In this document: piece after piece, positions 46,385 through 57,447 of the stretch
Layout: each line of letters opens with the position of its first letter
Position numbering within the stretch: position 1 is the first letter of the stretch
NCBI RefSeq assembly: GCF_002886185.1
Contig: NZ_KZ614147.1
Coordinates: forward strand, 1,213,187 to 1,277,186
DNA: 64,000 nucleotides
DNA from: Salipaludibacillus neizhouensis
Lineage (GTDB): Bacteria > Bacillota > Bacilli > Bacillales > Salisediminibacteriaceae
Direction: 5' to 3'
Program-made: the position numbers and the translations under genes
The notes under the pieces: model-generated
Seen by the model: the letters and a program-made list of their open reading frames with translations, nothing else
What the model was told of the DNA's origin: nothing
The model's database searches: none

Positions 46385-47881
46385 ATGACTCGTAAACTAG
46401 CATTGTTTTTTATAGCAACAATACTGGCTTTAACTACATTAATAGATTTGATACATATTAAATCAGTTTCAGCTAACACAGGAGAAGAATTAGAAGAAAA
46501 TATAGAAGAATATAAAAATCAACAAGGTGCTAAAGAAGAAGCAGCAGAACAAACGGAAGAAGAGTTACAAGAAGTAGAAGCAGAGATGAATGGCGTGGCT
46601 GAAGAAATTCATCAGTTGGACGATGAAATGCTGACGACTAATCAAAGTATTGATGATAAACAAGAAGAAATTGATGCAACAAATGCACGAATCGAGGAAT
46701 TACGTGAAGAAATAACAGTTCTTGAAGAACGCATTGCAGAGAGAGATGAAATTCTAAAAGAACGTGTGAAGTTTATGTATCAAAACGGTGGTTCAATAGA
46801 ATACATAGATGTGATTTTAGGGGCACAAGGTTTTGGAGATTTGCTAGAACGGATTTCCGCTCTTAATTCAATTGCTGAATCCGATCGAAATATTCTTGAA
46901 CAACATATTGAAGATATGCAAGCAGTGGAAAAAGCTAAAGAGGATTTGGAATCTGAGCTTTCAAGTTTAGAAGAACAAATGGCTGATTTAGAAGATTTAA
47001 AACAAGGGTTGGAAGATAAAATTGATCAGAAAGATGTGTTATTGGAACAACTTACTGAGCAAGGTTATTCGTTAGAAGATAACCTATTAAATTTAGAAGA
47101 AGAGAAACAGTTTTTGGCGGCTCAAGAAGAAGCGGCAAAACAAGAACTAGCGGCATGGGAAGAAGAGCAACGAAGATTAGAGGAAGAGCGTCGTAAGAAA
47201 GAAGAGGAAGAAAGACGCCAGCGTGAGGCAGAGGAACAGAGACAAGCGGAAGAAGCGGCAAGAGAAGCAGAAGAACGTGCTGCTGCTGAAGAAGCGAAAA
47301 AAGAAGAAGCAAAACAAGCTGAAGCTAGTACCTCAACGAGTTCATCTTCGTCAAGTAGCTCAGACAATTCTGACTCTAGCAGTTCAAATAATTCTAACAG
47401 TAGTTCAGGTAGTTCACCTTCAAGCTCAGAAACTAATACTACTACAACAGAAGCATCGAGTGGAGGTTCTGCTACGCTTCACCGACCAGCTAGTGGTAGA
47501 GTAACATCGGGGTACAATCCTAATAGAGTTCATCCTGTAACAGGGAAAGTCAGATCGCACAATGGAATTGACTATGGACGCGATGGTGGTACAGGTATTT
47601 ACGCAGCTGAGGCAGGTACAGTTATCTCAGCTGGCAGAATGAATGGATATGGTAATACGATTACTATTTCACATGTTGTAAATGGAAAAAGCATTACGAC
47701 GCTTTATGCACATTTAGCTTCAATGAATGTGTCACCAGGTCAGCGTGTAAGCCGAGGTCAAACGATTGCAGTAATGGGCACGACAGGAGTTTCAACAGGA
47801 GTTCACTTGCATTTTGAAGTACACCCTGGAGGTTATGCGGGCTCATCATCATCTGTAAACCCTTCAAGTTATCTCCCGTAA
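46385..47881 (+). CDS. Coiled-coil M23 peptidoglycan hydrolase next to ftsEX
   Basis: 498 residues: signal peptide (about 1-31, ending VSANT), a long coiled coil (about 32-300; EELEENIEEYKNQ..., PcsB/CwlO-like), a Glu/Arg/Ala helix, a Ser-rich linker (about 312-360), and a C-terminal M23 LytM domain with metal ligands in HNGIDYG (about 392) and HLHFEVH (about 475). All zinc ligands are visible, so it should be active. FtsX-activated hydrolases have exactly this coil-plus-catalytic layout; in B. subtilis the partner is CwlO with an NlpC/P60 domain encoded elsewhere. Its place right after ftsEX suggests it is the FtsEX-activated enzyme here; this is inference. Confidence 0.92.
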   Translation: MTRKLALFFIATILALTTLIDLIHIKSVSANTGEELEENIEEYKNQQGAKEEAAEQTEEELQEVEAEMNGVAEEIHQLDDEMLTTNQSIDDKQEEIDATNARIEELREEITVLEERIAERDEILKERVKFMYQNGGSIEYIDVILGAQGFGDLLERISALNSIAESDRNILEQHIEDMQAVEKAKEDLESELSSLEEQMADLEDLKQGLEDKIDQKDVLLEQLTEQGYSLEDNLLNLEEEKQFLAAQEEAAKQELAAWEEEQRRLEEERRKKEEEERRQREAEEQRQAEEAAREAEERAAAEEAKKEEAKQAEASTSTSSSSSSSSDNSDSSSSNNSNSSSGSSPSSSETNTTTTEASSGGSATLHRPASGRVTSGYNPNRVHPVTGKVRSHNGIDYGRDGGTGIYAAEAGTVISAGRMNGYGNTITISHVVNGKSITTLYAHLASMNVSPGQRVSRGQTIAVMGTTGVSTGVHLHFEVHPGGYAGSSSSVNPSSYLP

Positions 47882-47910
47882 AAAAGATGGATTAATAATT
47901 AATTGAATGA

Positions 47911-47956
47911 AGAAGAGTGTCCTTATATATACTATATTGGACCTCTTCTTTTTTTT
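47911..47956 (+). terminator. Terminator of the M23 gene
   Basis: AGAAGAG-T-GTCC pairs with GGAC-C-TCTTCT, followed by a run of T. Confidence 0.8.
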
Positions 47957-48035
47957 GCATCAAAGAAGAAATTCAAAATGTCGATAAATTCCGCAGATTA
48001 CCATTTTATATAAAAGTAGTAAAAGAGATGGAACT

Positions 48036-48064
48036 TTCAAATCTATGGCTAACTCTGTTATGAT
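48036..48064 (+). promoter_or_regulatory. Probable promoter of ctpB
   Basis: TTCAAA, 17 bases, TATGAT preceded by TGT (extended -10); 65 bases before the start. Confidence 0.5.
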
Positions 48065-48128
48065 GGAAATAGTGAAAAAAGTTATACGATGGATGACTCC
48101 ATTTAAATTGTGACAAAGAGGTGAGAGT

Positions 48129-49613
48129 ATGAACAAAAATAATATTATCATCCCCCTAATCGTATTTTTTTCTTTAGTTTTGGGAGCTGGAGGAATGTAT
48201 GTAGCGATGGGGCCTATGAATGATGATAATGGTTCAATGGAAATGGAGCAAGACGAAGTAGCGCAGCTCATTAACGGTGGCGAGACGGAAGAAGTTCTTG
48301 GCAACGTAGATGATGACGAAGAAATGGCTAAAATACAGCAAGCTATAGATATGATCACGGACAAGTATGTAGACGAAGTGGATGAATCCAAGCTGGTTGA
48401 GGGTGCGATTACGGGAATGCTTGAAACGTTAGAGGATCCATACTCCGTATACATGGATGAATCAACCGCTGAGGAGTTCATGAATTCTTTGGATTCTACG
48501 TTTGAAGGCATTGGTGCTGAAGTAAGTATGACAGATGGCCGTGTTACAATTGTAGCCCCATTTAGAGATTCACCGGCAGAAAACGCAGGATTAAGACCAA
48601 ATGATAAAATTCTTGTGATTGATGGAGAAGATACAGATGGTTTGTCACTTTATGATGCTGTCCTTAAAATCCGCGGGGAAAAAGGATCCACTGTTACGCT
48701 GACAATTGAACGCCCGGGAGTTAACGATCCAATTGATCTGGACGTTGTCCGCGATGAAATTCCTATTGAAACAGTTTACAGTGAAATCATAGAGGAAGAT
48801 GGAAAGTCAATAGGTGTTATAGAATTAAGTTCATTTGCTGAAAAAACAGCGACTGAGTTTGAAGAACAATTAAAAGAACTTGAAGATAGTAATATTGATG
48901 GTTTAATTATTGACGTTAGAGGTAACCCAGGCGGACTCCTTCAAGTCGTTGAGGAAATAGGCAGTCTGATTATTCCGGAAGGCGAGCCTATCGTTCAAAT
49001 TGAGGATCAAGAAGGCGAGCGCATGAGACAGTTATCGAATCTTGACGGGAAAAAAGAATATCCGATTGTTGCTCTTACGGATGAAGGCAGTGCTTCAGCA
49101 TCGGAAATTCTTGCCGGTGCATTAAAAGAAGCAGGCGGTTATGAAGTTGTTGGTACAAATACCTTTGGAAAAGGCACCGTACAACAAACTTTACGTATGG
49201 TTGATGGAAGCGAAATTAAGCTGACATTGTTCCGATGGTTAACTTCAGATGGAAATAATATAAATGAAGTGGGCGTAGAACCGACCATTAAGGTTGAGCA
49301 ACCAGACTTCTACTATGCTACTCCATTGGATTTTGAAGAGCCGCTTACTTATGATATGTCTAATGAACATATAAAAAATGCACAAATTATGTTGGCGGGT
49401 ATAAGTGAATTTGACCCTGGCAGAACGGATGGCTACTTTGATGAAGAAACAGAAGAAGCCGTTAGAGGATTCCAAGAACAAGAGGGTCTCGAGGTAACTG
49501 GAGAAATCAATGAAGAAACGGGAACTCGTTTACAAGAGAAAGTTATTGAAGCGATCCAAGGAAAAGAATATGATTTGCAGCTTGATCGTGCGATTGAAGT
49601 TATCGTAGAATAA
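48129..49613 (+). CDS. ctpB: Carboxy-terminal processing protease, S41 family
   Basis: 494 residues. One N-terminal membrane anchor (IIIPLIVFFSLVLGAGGMYVA), then an acidic segment, a PDZ domain (about 130-215: IGAEVSMTDGRVTIVAPFRDSPAENAGL), the S41 core with the Ser-Lys dyad (Ser323 in TDEGSASASEI, Lys348 in NTFGKGTVQQ, 25 apart as in the family) and a C-terminal peptidoglycan-binding domain (about 410-475). B. subtilis CtpB acts in the SpoIVFB sporulation checkpoint. The gene order ftsX-ctpB-minJ is conserved, apart from the M23 gene inserted between. Confidence 0.94.
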   Translation: MNKNNIIIPLIVFFSLVLGAGGMYVAMGPMNDDNGSMEMEQDEVAQLINGGETEEVLGNVDDDEEMAKIQQAIDMITDKYVDEVDESKLVEGAITGMLETLEDPYSVYMDESTAEEFMNSLDSTFEGIGAEVSMTDGRVTIVAPFRDSPAENAGLRPNDKILVIDGEDTDGLSLYDAVLKIRGEKGSTVTLTIERPGVNDPIDLDVVRDEIPIETVYSEIIEEDGKSIGVIELSSFAEKTATEFEEQLKELEDSNIDGLIIDVRGNPGGLLQVVEEIGSLIIPEGEPIVQIEDQEGERMRQLSNLDGKKEYPIVALTDEGSASASEILAGALKEAGGYEVVGTNTFGKGTVQQTLRMVDGSEIKLTLFRWLTSDGNNINEVGVEPTIKVEQPDFYYATPLDFEEPLTYDMSNEHIKNAQIMLAGISEFDPGRTDGYFDEETEEAVRGFQEQEGLEVTGEINEETGTRLQEKVIEAIQGKEYDLQLDRAIEVIVE

Positions 49614-49632
49614 CCAGGATCTAGTACTTTCC

Positions 49633-49670
49633 GATTGAAAAAGAGAATTCTCTTTTTCAATCTTTTTTTT
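49633..49670 (+). terminator. Terminator of ctpB
   Basis: A perfect 15-base palindromic stem (GATTGAAAAAGAGAA with complement) and a run of eight T. Confidence 0.92.
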
Positions 49671-50124
49671 GTTGCTTTTAAATAGGAGAAGTTCGTGTCC
49701 ACTCAAGACAGCCTACCGAGCTAAAAGGAAGGATGGGGGTGGGATATGGAAATAATGGGGTAATTCTTATAAAAATAAATTGAAGTGAAAAATAAGGTGA
49801 CATTCAAGTGATTAGTGTCCGGTTGAAAGGAGCTATCTCATGTGTTTAACGACACTAGGTGCACATCTTCTCCTACGAGTGTAGCTTTTTCAGCGGTTAG
49901 TGACATTTGAGGGCGGTTTTTTGGTAAGTTTAGATTTAACTTTTTCGATAAAGTTTCTTAGAAGTTCTTATTGTTTAAAAGTTAGTGGAGAAACTGACGA
50001 TGCATTTAATAAAAGAAGGGGATTGCCGCTTTTATTAAAAAATCACTTTTCTTTTCTGATAATTCATTTACAATGAAAGGAAGAGGTTATGAATAGTAGA
50101 TCGATGGGTTGAGGAGGGTTTCTC
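49671..50124. other. Intergenic region with degenerate structured repeat, copy F
   Basis: Contains the tail GACGATGCATTTAATAAAAG followed by GATTGCCGCTTTT at 49997-50035, matching the end of copies B-D. Further left, GTTGAAAGGAGCTA near 49822 can pair with TAGCTTTTTCAGC near 49884, so a decayed or divergent element may span 49820-50040. No gene is seen. Confidence 0.5.
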
Positions 50125-51825
50125 TTGGAAGTAATCGGATTAGAAATATTAAAAGCAGTAGGAAGATTCTTTTTACACCCACTTACATATATATTTGTCA
50201 TTGCGGCTTTTTGGTTAAGTATGCGAAGGGTAAAACGAGAAAGAAAAGAATTCCACACTCGTGTATATGATGTGATTAAACGAGTTACCTCACCAATAGC
50301 AATTGCAATTATTTTTGGAGCTTCACTTTCGGTTGTTATTTTATTACTAGGTATTGAAGTACCAGTCGGTATACTAGCACTTTTAACTGCAGTGTGGATT
50401 GTTTTATTGCCCCTAGGACATGCAAGGTGGCTTAGTATGACTGTGGCTGGCTCTATCGTTATGTTTATCATTCCTTTCTTACCGGCCGGCGGAACAGAGT
50501 ATAGTTGGTTAAATACGTGGTTAGCGGAAATTGACAGCGCGAGTATTCTCGGACTTATCTGGCTCTTGGCGGCATTGTTTCTAGCGGAGTCATTGCTGAT
50601 TTTATTAGATGGTTGGAAACAGAGTTCACCCTCTCTTTTAAAAAGCAAGCGAGGTAAGATGGTTGGACAGCATATTGCTTCACGTTTATGGTACTTACCA
50701 CTATTTTTATTATTTCCTGTAGGCCCTTTTTCTACGGAAGGTTGGTGGCCACTGTTTGAGCTCACTAGCGGTCAATCATTCGGCTTAGCACTATTTCCGC
50801 TTATGTTGGGATTTCAGGCAAAAGTACATAGTGCTATGCCTATTGATGGCGTAAAAAAAGTTGGTAAACAGTTGCTAGCTTTGAATTTACTAGTTATTGG
50901 TGTGGCAGTTGCAGCTTTGTTTTACCCTGTTATTGCGTTAGCAGTGCCAGCATTAGTTTTAATAGGAAGAGAATGTGTTTATTTACTCTACCGTGCTAAC
51001 GATAAAAGACAATTAAGTATGTTTACACGACGAGAAGAAGGTTTGAAAATTTTAGGAGTTCTCCCTCATTCGACAGCTTCTAAAATGGGTCTTCAGATTG
51101 GGGAGATCATTTGGAAAACAAATGGATTGGAAATAGCGTCTCAAGCCGAGTTTTATCATGCACTCCAACAGAATCCTGCTTTCTGTAAATTAGAAATCAT
51201 CGATTTATCTGGGGAGAAACGTTTCGCACAGTCTTCTATTTTTCAAGGAGACCACTACCAGATTGGGTGTTTGTTTGTACCAGATGATGAGTTTGGTAAT
51301 CTATCATCGCGCGCATTACGCTCAGCAGTTGTTATCCAACGAGATCGCAGTGATATTGTTGTGGGAGACTCACATCAACTGGACCAAAAGGAGAGTGAGT
51401 TAGAATCAGTGGATGATACGGAAAATGTTCCTAATGAGTCTGAAGCAGAATTCGCTAATCCCAATGAAGAAGTTGCCTCAAGTATTGACGAAGTTGAGGG
51501 GGACACCAACCCTGAAGAAAAAGAAGTGAATATACCAGTAACAACTGAACGAGAAAAACAGCTCGATGTAGCAGAAGATTTGCAAAAGAAGGAAGGATTC
51601 TTTGATAAAGAAACTAAATCCAATGAAGTTGCTTATGGACAAGCAGCTGGTTTAAGTGCTTTCTATGAAGAATTTCTAAATTCAAAACCTGCCAAAAACA
51701 CATGGACGTCTGATTTTGAAGAAAAAAAGGAATCAGATGCGGAGCACAAGGATGGATCAAATCGCAGCGAAAGAAAAAGGTCGCAAATGGAAGAAGACAA
51801 CGAACGGAATGATGAAGATAACTAG
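50125..51825 (+). CDS. minJ: Division-site topology protein MinJ-like, PDZ domain
   Basis: 566 residues, start TTG 50125 with GAGGAGGG at 50111-50118. Six to eight membrane segments (about 1-285) precede a PDZ domain (about 295-385: LGVLPHSTASKMGLQIGEIIWKTNGLEI). MinJ bridges DivIVA and MinD to keep division at midcell. B. subtilis MinJ ends shortly after the PDZ; here about 160 additional residues follow, very rich in Glu, Asp, Ser and Lys (NVPNESEAEFANPNEEVASS and similar). The tail is probably disordered; its role is unknown. Position between ctpB and uvrB is the conserved one. Confidence 0.92.
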   Translation: MEVIGLEILKAVGRFFLHPLTYIFVIAAFWLSMRRVKRERKEFHTRVYDVIKRVTSPIAIAIIFGASLSVVILLLGIEVPVGILALLTAVWIVLLPLGHARWLSMTVAGSIVMFIIPFLPAGGTEYSWLNTWLAEIDSASILGLIWLLAALFLAESLLILLDGWKQSSPSLLKSKRGKMVGQHIASRLWYLPLFLLFPVGPFSTEGWWPLFELTSGQSFGLALFPLMLGFQAKVHSAMPIDGVKKVGKQLLALNLLVIGVAVAALFYPVIALAVPALVLIGRECVYLLYRANDKRQLSMFTRREEGLKILGVLPHSTASKMGLQIGEIIWKTNGLEIASQAEFYHALQQNPAFCKLEIIDLSGEKRFAQSSIFQGDHYQIGCLFVPDDEFGNLSSRALRSAVVIQRDRSDIVVGDSHQLDQKESELESVDDTENVPNESEAEFANPNEEVASSIDEVEGDTNPEEKEVNIPVTTEREKQLDVAEDLQKKEGFFDKETKSNEVAYGQAAGLSAFYEEFLNSKPAKNTWTSDFEEKKESDAEHKDGSNRSERKRSQMEEDNERNDEDN

Positions 51826-51840
51826 ATGAGTTACTATATG

Positions 51841-51885
51841 AAGGACACTGGAAAAGTAGATTTTACTTATCTCAGTGTCCTTTTT
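51841..51885 (+). terminator. Terminator of minJ
   Basis: AAGGACACTG pairs with CAGTGTCCTT, inner AAAAGTA/TACTT pairing, followed by TTT. Confidence 0.85.
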
Positions 51886-52019
51886 ACTTACTAGATTCTA
51901 TCCAATAGGATGGCAGTTTTTTGCGATATCCTTTTAAATTAATGTTTTACGTACTAGAATACAGTTTTTCTTTAAACAAAGCTATTTCATTAAAAACTCG
52001 TTAATATTATCATTAAAAG

Positions 52020-52058
52020 GGAATATGTGTTCGTGTTTATCTGAAATTGTGATATAAT
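52020..52058 (+). promoter_or_regulatory. LexA box overlapping the uvrBA promoter
   Basis: GGAATATGTGTTCG at 52020-52033 matches the Bacillus LexA consensus CGAACRNRYGTTYG at 12 of 14 positions. TGA-TATAAT at 52050-52058 is an extended -10; the -35 position falls on the right half of the box, so bound LexA would block RNA polymerase. A leader of about 180 bases follows. The region 51886-52241 has no other feature that I can see. Confidence 0.7.
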
Positions 52059-52241
52059 GATAAATATTCGGTAAGAATGGGTATGAGAGTATTAGACAAG
52101 CAATTCATTTGCCGTTTTGTGTGAGTAGATGTATAAAGAAACCTAAGAGATGTATCTTAACTTAGTTTGATCATATAGAATCGATATCTTAGGGTATCTT
52201 GAACTTATAATTACGAGTAGGAACGTGAAGGGGGAAATCCA

Positions 52242-54245
52242 ATGTCTGTGCAGCCAGACCGTGACATTCCGTTTGAATTAAAGTCACATTATGAACCCGC
52301 GGGAGATCAGCCTACAGCCATTCAAGAGCTGATAGCTGGTATAAACAAAGGGGAAAAATTTCAAACATTATTGGGAGCTACAGGAACCGGGAAGACCTTT
52401 ACGGTATCCAATGTCATACAGGAAGTGAATAAACCAACACTGGTAATTGCTCATAATAAAACATTAGCAGGACAATTATACAGTGAATTTAAAGAATTTT
52501 TTCCTAATAATCGTGTAGAATACTTTGTCAGTTATTATGATTATTATCAACCAGAAGCATACATTCCTCAATCAGATACGTATATTGAGAAAGATGCAAG
52601 TATAAACGACGAAATCGATAAGCTTCGTCACTCGGCAACGAGTGCTTTATTTGAGCGGAATGACGTTATTATTGTGGCAAGTGTGTCTTGTATTTACGGT
52701 CTAGGTTCTCCGGAAGACTACCGTGATCTGATGGTATCTCTGCGCACTGGAACGGAAAAAGACAGGAATGGTTTATTACGACAGTTAGTCGACGTTCAAT
52801 ATGAACGAAATGATATAGCTTTTACTCGTGGTACGTTTCGTGTACGTGGTGATGTTGTTGAAATTTTCCCTGCCTCACGAGATGAACACTGTATTCGAGT
52901 GGAGTTTTTTGGGGATGAAATTGAACGGATAACGGAAGTCGATGCGTTAACTGGAGAAGTGTTAGGTGAACGAGAGCACGTGGCTATTTATCCGGCTTCT
53001 CACTTCGTTACTAAAGAAGAAAAATTACAGCGTGCGATTGTCAATATTGAAGATGAGTTGGCGGAAACATTAAAGGTAATGAACGACGAAGGAAAACTTC
53101 TTGAAGCACAACGTCTTGAACAACGAACACGCTACGATATAGAAATGATGCATGAGATGGGTTATTGCTCCGGGATTGAGAACTACTCGAGACATTTGAC
53201 GTTTCGTGAGCCAGGCGCAACTCCGTATACATTGTTAGACTATTTTCCGAAGGATTCTCTAATTATCGTTGATGAGTCTCACGTGACACTTCCTCAAGTT
53301 AGAGGAATGTACAATGGGGATCAGGCTCGAAAAGGAGTCCTTGTCAGCCACGGATTTCGTCTTCCGTCAGCGAAGGATAACCGGCCTCTGAAATTCGATG
53401 AATTTGAAAAACATATTAATCAAACCATTTTTGTTTCGGCTACACCGGGACCGTTTGAAATAGAGCATTGTCCACAAATGATCGAACAAATTATTCGTCC
53501 GACAGGATTATTAGACCCTACAATAGATGTGAGACCTATAGAAGGTCAGATTGATGATATGATCGAGGAAATTCGATTGCGAAAAGAAAGAGGAGAACGA
53601 GTCCTAGTGACGACATTAACGAAAAAAATGTCAGAAGACTTAACAGATTACTTGAAGGAAGTAGGAATTCAAGTAAAATACATTCATTCCGATATTAAAA
53701 CATTAGACCGAATTCAAATTATCCGTGAGCTCAGGCAAGGTCAGTTTGATGTACTTGTAGGGATTAACTTGTTGAGGGAAGGACTGGATATTCCGGAAGT
53801 TTCGCTTGTCACGATTCTGGACGCTGACAAAGAAGGATTTCTTCGAGCAGAACGTCCTCTTATACAAACAATAGGGCGTGCGGCTAGAAATTCGAACGGA
53901 CACGTTATTATGTATGCTAATAAAATAACGAGATCGATGAATATTGCGATTGAGGAAACTCAGCGTCGTCGCGAGATTCAAAAGGCACACAACGAAAAAC
54001 ATGGGATTACCCCTAAAACAATACAAAAAGCAATTCCAAACTTGATTCAAGCGACGTATGCAGCAGAAGAAGTAGAATCATATGATGCATTCACGAAAGC
54101 TCCTTCTCAGAAATTAAGTAAAAAAGACCGTGAGAAAGTGATTCAACGAATGGAGCAAGAAATGAAAGAAGCTGCCAAAAATCTCGACTTCGAACGAGCA
54201 GCTGAATTACGGGATGTCGTTATTGAATTGAAAGCAGAAGGGTGA
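52242..54245 (+). CDS. uvrB: Excinuclease ABC subunit B
   Basis: 667 residues. Walker [13 protein letters not shown], the beta-hairpin [21 protein letters not shown] region used for damage verification, DEAD-like [12 protein letters not shown], helicase motifs V/VI ([29 protein letters not shown]), and a C-terminal UVR domain ([21 protein letters not shown]) that binds UvrC. It verifies lesions loaded by UvrA in nucleotide excision repair. It forms an operon with uvrA (9-base gap) under a LexA-type box, as in B. subtilis. Confidence 0.98.
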   Translation: MSVQPDRDIPFELKSHYEPAGDQPTAIQELIAGINKGEKFQTLLGATGTGKTFTVSNVIQEVNKPTLVIAHNKTLAGQLYSEFKEFFPNNRVEYFVSYYDYYQPEAYIPQSDTYIEKDASINDEIDKLRHSATSALFERNDVIIVASVSCIYGLGSPEDYRDLMVSLRTGTEKDRNGLLRQLVDVQYERNDIAFTRGTFRVRGDVVEIFPASRDEHCIRVEFFGDEIERITEVDALTGEVLGEREHVAIYPASHFVTKEEKLQRAIVNIEDELAETLKVMNDEGKLLEAQRLEQRTRYDIEMMHEMGYCSGIENYSRHLTFREPGATPYTLLDYFPKDSLIIVDESHVTLPQVRGMYNGDQARKGVLVSHGFRLPSAKDNRPLKFDEFEKHINQTIFVSATPGPFEIEHCPQMIEQIIRPTGLLDPTIDVRPIEGQIDDMIEEIRLRKERGERVLVTTLTKKMSEDLTDYLKEVGIQVKYIHSDIKTLDRIQIIRELRQGQFDVLVGINLLREGLDIPEVSLVTILDADKEGFLRAERPLIQTIGRAARNSNGHVIMYANKITRSMNIAIEETQRRREIQKAHNEKHGITPKTIQKAIPNLIQATYAAEEVESYDAFTKAPSQKLSKKDREKVIQRMEQEMKEAAKNLDFERAAELRDVVIELKAEG

Positions 54246-54254
54246 GATTGATAA

Positions 54255-57128
54255 ATGGCTCTAGATAATTTAGTTGTAAAGGGAGCACGCTCCCATAATT
54301 TAAAAAATATAGATGTCACGATACCACGAGATAAACTCGTTGTGATGACGGGATTGTCTGGTTCAGGGAAATCCTCCCTTGCCTTTGACACGATATACGC
54401 AGAAGGGCAGAGACGTTATGTTGAATCTCTCTCAGCGTATGCACGCCAATTTTTGGGGCAAATGGATAAGCCTGATGTTGATGCAATCGAAGGCCTTTCC
54501 CCGGCGATCTCTATCGATCAGAAAACTACGAGTAAAAATCCTCGTTCTACTGTAGGTACGGTAACAGAGATCTATGATTATTTAAGATTACTCTATGCTC
54601 GCGTAGGTAAACCTATATGTCCTAATCACGGCATTGAAATTAGCTCTCAGACCGTGCAGCAAATGGTCGATCAAATGACAAAGTATCCAGAGCGAACAAA
54701 AATGCAAATCCTTGCACCAATCGTTTCAGGACGTAAAGGAACACATACAAAAGTATTGGAAGATATTAAAAAGCAAGGTTATGTCCGTATTCGCGTCGAT
54801 GGTGAAATGCATGAAACTTCCGATGAAATAGAATTAGAAAAAAATAAGAAACATAGTATTGAAGTTGTGATTGATCGGATTGTCATTAAAGAGGGTGTGG
54901 AAACCCGTCTGGCAGATTCTATGGAGACAGCATTGAACTTAGCCGATGGCAGAGTAACTGTGGATGTAATTGGTGAGGAAGAACTTTTATTTAGTCAAAA
55001 ACATGCATGTCCCCAATGTGGTTTCTCAATAGGGGAATTAGAACCACGTATGTTTTCATTTAATAGTCCTTTTGGAGCTTGTGCTTCATGTGATGGCTTA
55101 GGACTAAAATTAGAAGTAGATTTAGAACTCGTTATTCCTGATCCCACATTGTCGTTAAAGAATAATGCAATTGCAGCATGGAAGCCGACAAGCTCTCAAT
55201 ACTACCCGTCTCTTCTTGCGAGTGTATGCGAGTATTACGGGATTGATATGGATGTTCCCGTAGAACACCTACCTAAAGAGCAACTAAATAAAATATTGTA
55301 CGGAAGCGGAAAAGATAAAATTTTCTTCCGCTATGAAAATGAATTTGGCCGTGTGCGTGAAAAAGAGATTTATTTTGAGGGGGTCATGGAAAACATTACT
55401 CGAAGATACCGGGAAACGGGATCAGATTATATTCGTGAACAAATGGAAGGTTTTATGGCTCAAAAGCCTTGTCCAACGTGTAAAGGGAATCGACTGACAA
55501 AGGAAGCATTGTCTGTTAAAATAGCAGATCAGCATATTGGAAAAATAACAGATTTATCTGTGAAGGATGCGAAAGTATTTTTTGAAAAGCTGGAACTGTC
55601 GGATAAAGACATGACGATTGCAAGAATGATTCTTCGGGAAATTGAGGAACGACTCGGTTTCTTATTAAATGTAGGCTTGGAATACTTAACACTTTCACGG
55701 GCGGCGGGAACTTTGTCAGGTGGAGAGGCCCAGCGGATACGTTTGGCGACACAGATAGGTTCTTCACTGATGGGTGTATTATACATTCTGGATGAGCCGT
55801 CGATCGGTCTTCACCAAAGGGACAACAACCGATTGATCGCAACGTTAGAAAAAATGCGTGATCTTGGTAATACATTGATTGTTGTCGAGCACGATGAAGA
55901 CACGATGCTAGCTGCAGATCATCTTATTGATATTGGCCCTGGCGCCGGTGTTCATGGAGGATATATTTGCTCCACGGGTACACCACAGGAAGTTATGGAT
56001 GATGAGAACTCCTTAACAGGACAATACTTATCTGGTAAGAAATTTATTGCTCTTCCGGCAGAACGACGAGTTTCTGATGGTCGCATGCTCTCCATTAGAG
56101 GTGCTGAAGAGAACAATCTACAAAAAACAAATGTCGATATTCCATTAGGTGTACTACTTGCTGTGACTGGTGTATCCGGTTCCGGAAAAAGTACGCTAAT
56201 AAATGATATTTTATATCGGGCTGTTGCTCAGAAACTTACTACGGCGAAAACCAAGCCTGGGAAGGTGAAGAAAATTGAAGGTATTGAACATTTAGAAAAA
56301 GTGGTCGATATTGACCAATCACCGATAGGACGAACCCCTCGCTCTAATCCGGCAACGTATACGAGTGTCTTTGATGATATTCGTGATGTGTTTGCAATGA
56401 CTAATGAAGCTAAAGTTCGTGGCTATAAAAAGGGACGCTTTAGTTTTAATGTCAAAGGTGGTCGTTGTGAAGCGTGCCGCGGAGATGGGATTATTAAAAT
56501 TGAAATGCATTTTTTACCGGATGTCTATGTTCCGTGTGAAGAGTGTAATGGCAAACGCTATAACCGTGAAACGAGAGAAATACTGTATAAAGGGAAAAAT
56601 ATATCCGATGTATTGGACATGACAGTGGAAGACTCCGTTCAATTTTTTGAAAACATTCCTAGAATTAAAAGAAAGGTCCAGACTCTTTTTGATGTAGGTC
56701 TGGGTTACATGAAGTTGGGGCAACCAGCTACAACTTTATCCGGAGGGGAAGCACAACGAGTTAAACTAGCATCTCAGCTGCATCGCAGATCTACCGGGAA
56801 AACTTTATACATCTTAGACGAGCCAACGACAGGTCTTCATGTGCATGATATTGACCGTTTGTTAAAGGTGCTTCAGCGCCTTGTTGAAAACGGAGATACA
56901 GTACTTGTCATTGAGCATAATTTAGATGTGATAAAAACGATGGATCATGTCATTGATTTGGGGCCTGAAGGTGGGGACAAAGGTGGTAAGCTAGTTGCTC
57001 AAGGAACTCCAGAAGAAGTAGCAAAAGTTAAAGCGTCATATACAGGACAGTATTTAAAACCAATCCTTGAACGTGAGCGGAAGCGAATGGACATCAGGAT
57101 GAAAGAAAAAGAAAGTGCTTCTGTGTAA
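54255..57128 (+). CDS. uvrA: Excinuclease ABC subunit A
   Basis: 957 residues. Two ABC ATPase modules ([22 protein letters not shown] and [16 protein letters not shown] as Walker A segments; [14 protein letters not shown] and [14 protein letters not shown] as signatures) and the zinc sites CPQCGFSI...[14 protein letters not shown] and CEACRGDG...[10 protein letters not shown]. It scans DNA for bulky lesions as a dimer and loads UvrB. Downstream of uvrB with 9 bases between; the terminator at 57139 ends the operon. Confidence 0.98.
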   Translation: MALDNLVVKGARSHNLKNIDVTIPRDKLVVMTGLSGSGKSSLAFDTIYAEGQRRYVESLSAYARQFLGQMDKPDVDAIEGLSPAISIDQKTTSKNPRSTVGTVTEIYDYLRLLYARVGKPICPNHGIEISSQTVQQMVDQMTKYPERTKMQILAPIVSGRKGTHTKVLEDIKKQGYVRIRVDGEMHETSDEIELEKNKKHSIEVVIDRIVIKEGVETRLADSMETALNLADGRVTVDVIGEEELLFSQKHACPQCGFSIGELEPRMFSFNSPFGACASCDGLGLKLEVDLELVIPDPTLSLKNNAIAAWKPTSSQYYPSLLASVCEYYGIDMDVPVEHLPKEQLNKILYGSGKDKIFFRYENEFGRVREKEIYFEGVMENITRRYRETGSDYIREQMEGFMAQKPCPTCKGNRLTKEALSVKIADQHIGKITDLSVKDAKVFFEKLELSDKDMTIARMILREIEERLGFLLNVGLEYLTLSRAAGTLSGGEAQRIRLATQIGSSLMGVLYILDEPSIGLHQRDNNRLIATLEKMRDLGNTLIVVEHDEDTMLAADHLIDIGPGAGVHGGYICSTGTPQEVMDDENSLTGQYLSGKKFIALPAERRVSDGRMLSIRGAEENNLQKTNVDIPLGVLLAVTGVSGSGKSTLINDILYRAVAQKLTTAKTKPGKVKKIEGIEHLEKVVDIDQSPIGRTPRSNPATYTSVFDDIRDVFAMTNEAKVRGYKKGRFSFNVKGGRCEACRGDGIIKIEMHFLPDVYVPCEECNGKRYNRETREILYKGKNISDVLDMTVEDSVQFFENIPRIKRKVQTLFDVGLGYMKLGQPATTLSGGEAQRVKLASQLHRRSTGKTLYILDEPTTGLHVHDIDRLLKVLQRLVENGDTVLVIEHNLDVIKTMDHVIDLGPEGGDKGGKLVAQGTPEEVAKVKASYTGQYLKPILERERKRMDIRMKEKESASV

Positions 57129-57138
57129 AAATGAAGAG

Positions 57139-57176
57139 AACCCGGGTGCCCGTTTGAAAAAGGTACTCGGGTTTTT
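57139..57176 (+). terminator. Terminator of the uvrBA operon
   Basis: AACCCGGGTGCC pairs with GGTACTCGGGTT (two wobble/mismatch positions), followed by TTT. Confidence 0.85.
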
Positions 57177-57447
57177 GAACTAGATCGTAGCACCTGGTCT
57201 GATGTAAATAATGTAAAAGATAAATAGTAAACCAGTGTGCATTTAATCCCGAAGTTTTACGCAATTAAATCGATTGTTTTGAAACCTCTTATACCTTTCA
57301 TCCGTTATACTAATAACAAGATATTACATCATCCAGCGATGAACCAGAAACTTCACAAGTCTTTCATAAGTGTTTTGATACTAAGTTTAACTGTGTATGG
57401 TTTAGTGAAAAATATCGTTAAGCAAAACTTGAAGGAGGCAGTTTACA

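Noticed and set aside
47052-47504. Long alternative frames across the M23 gene
   Set aside because: They are shadows caused by the biased Glu/Ala/Arg and Ser-rich codons of the coiled coil and linker.
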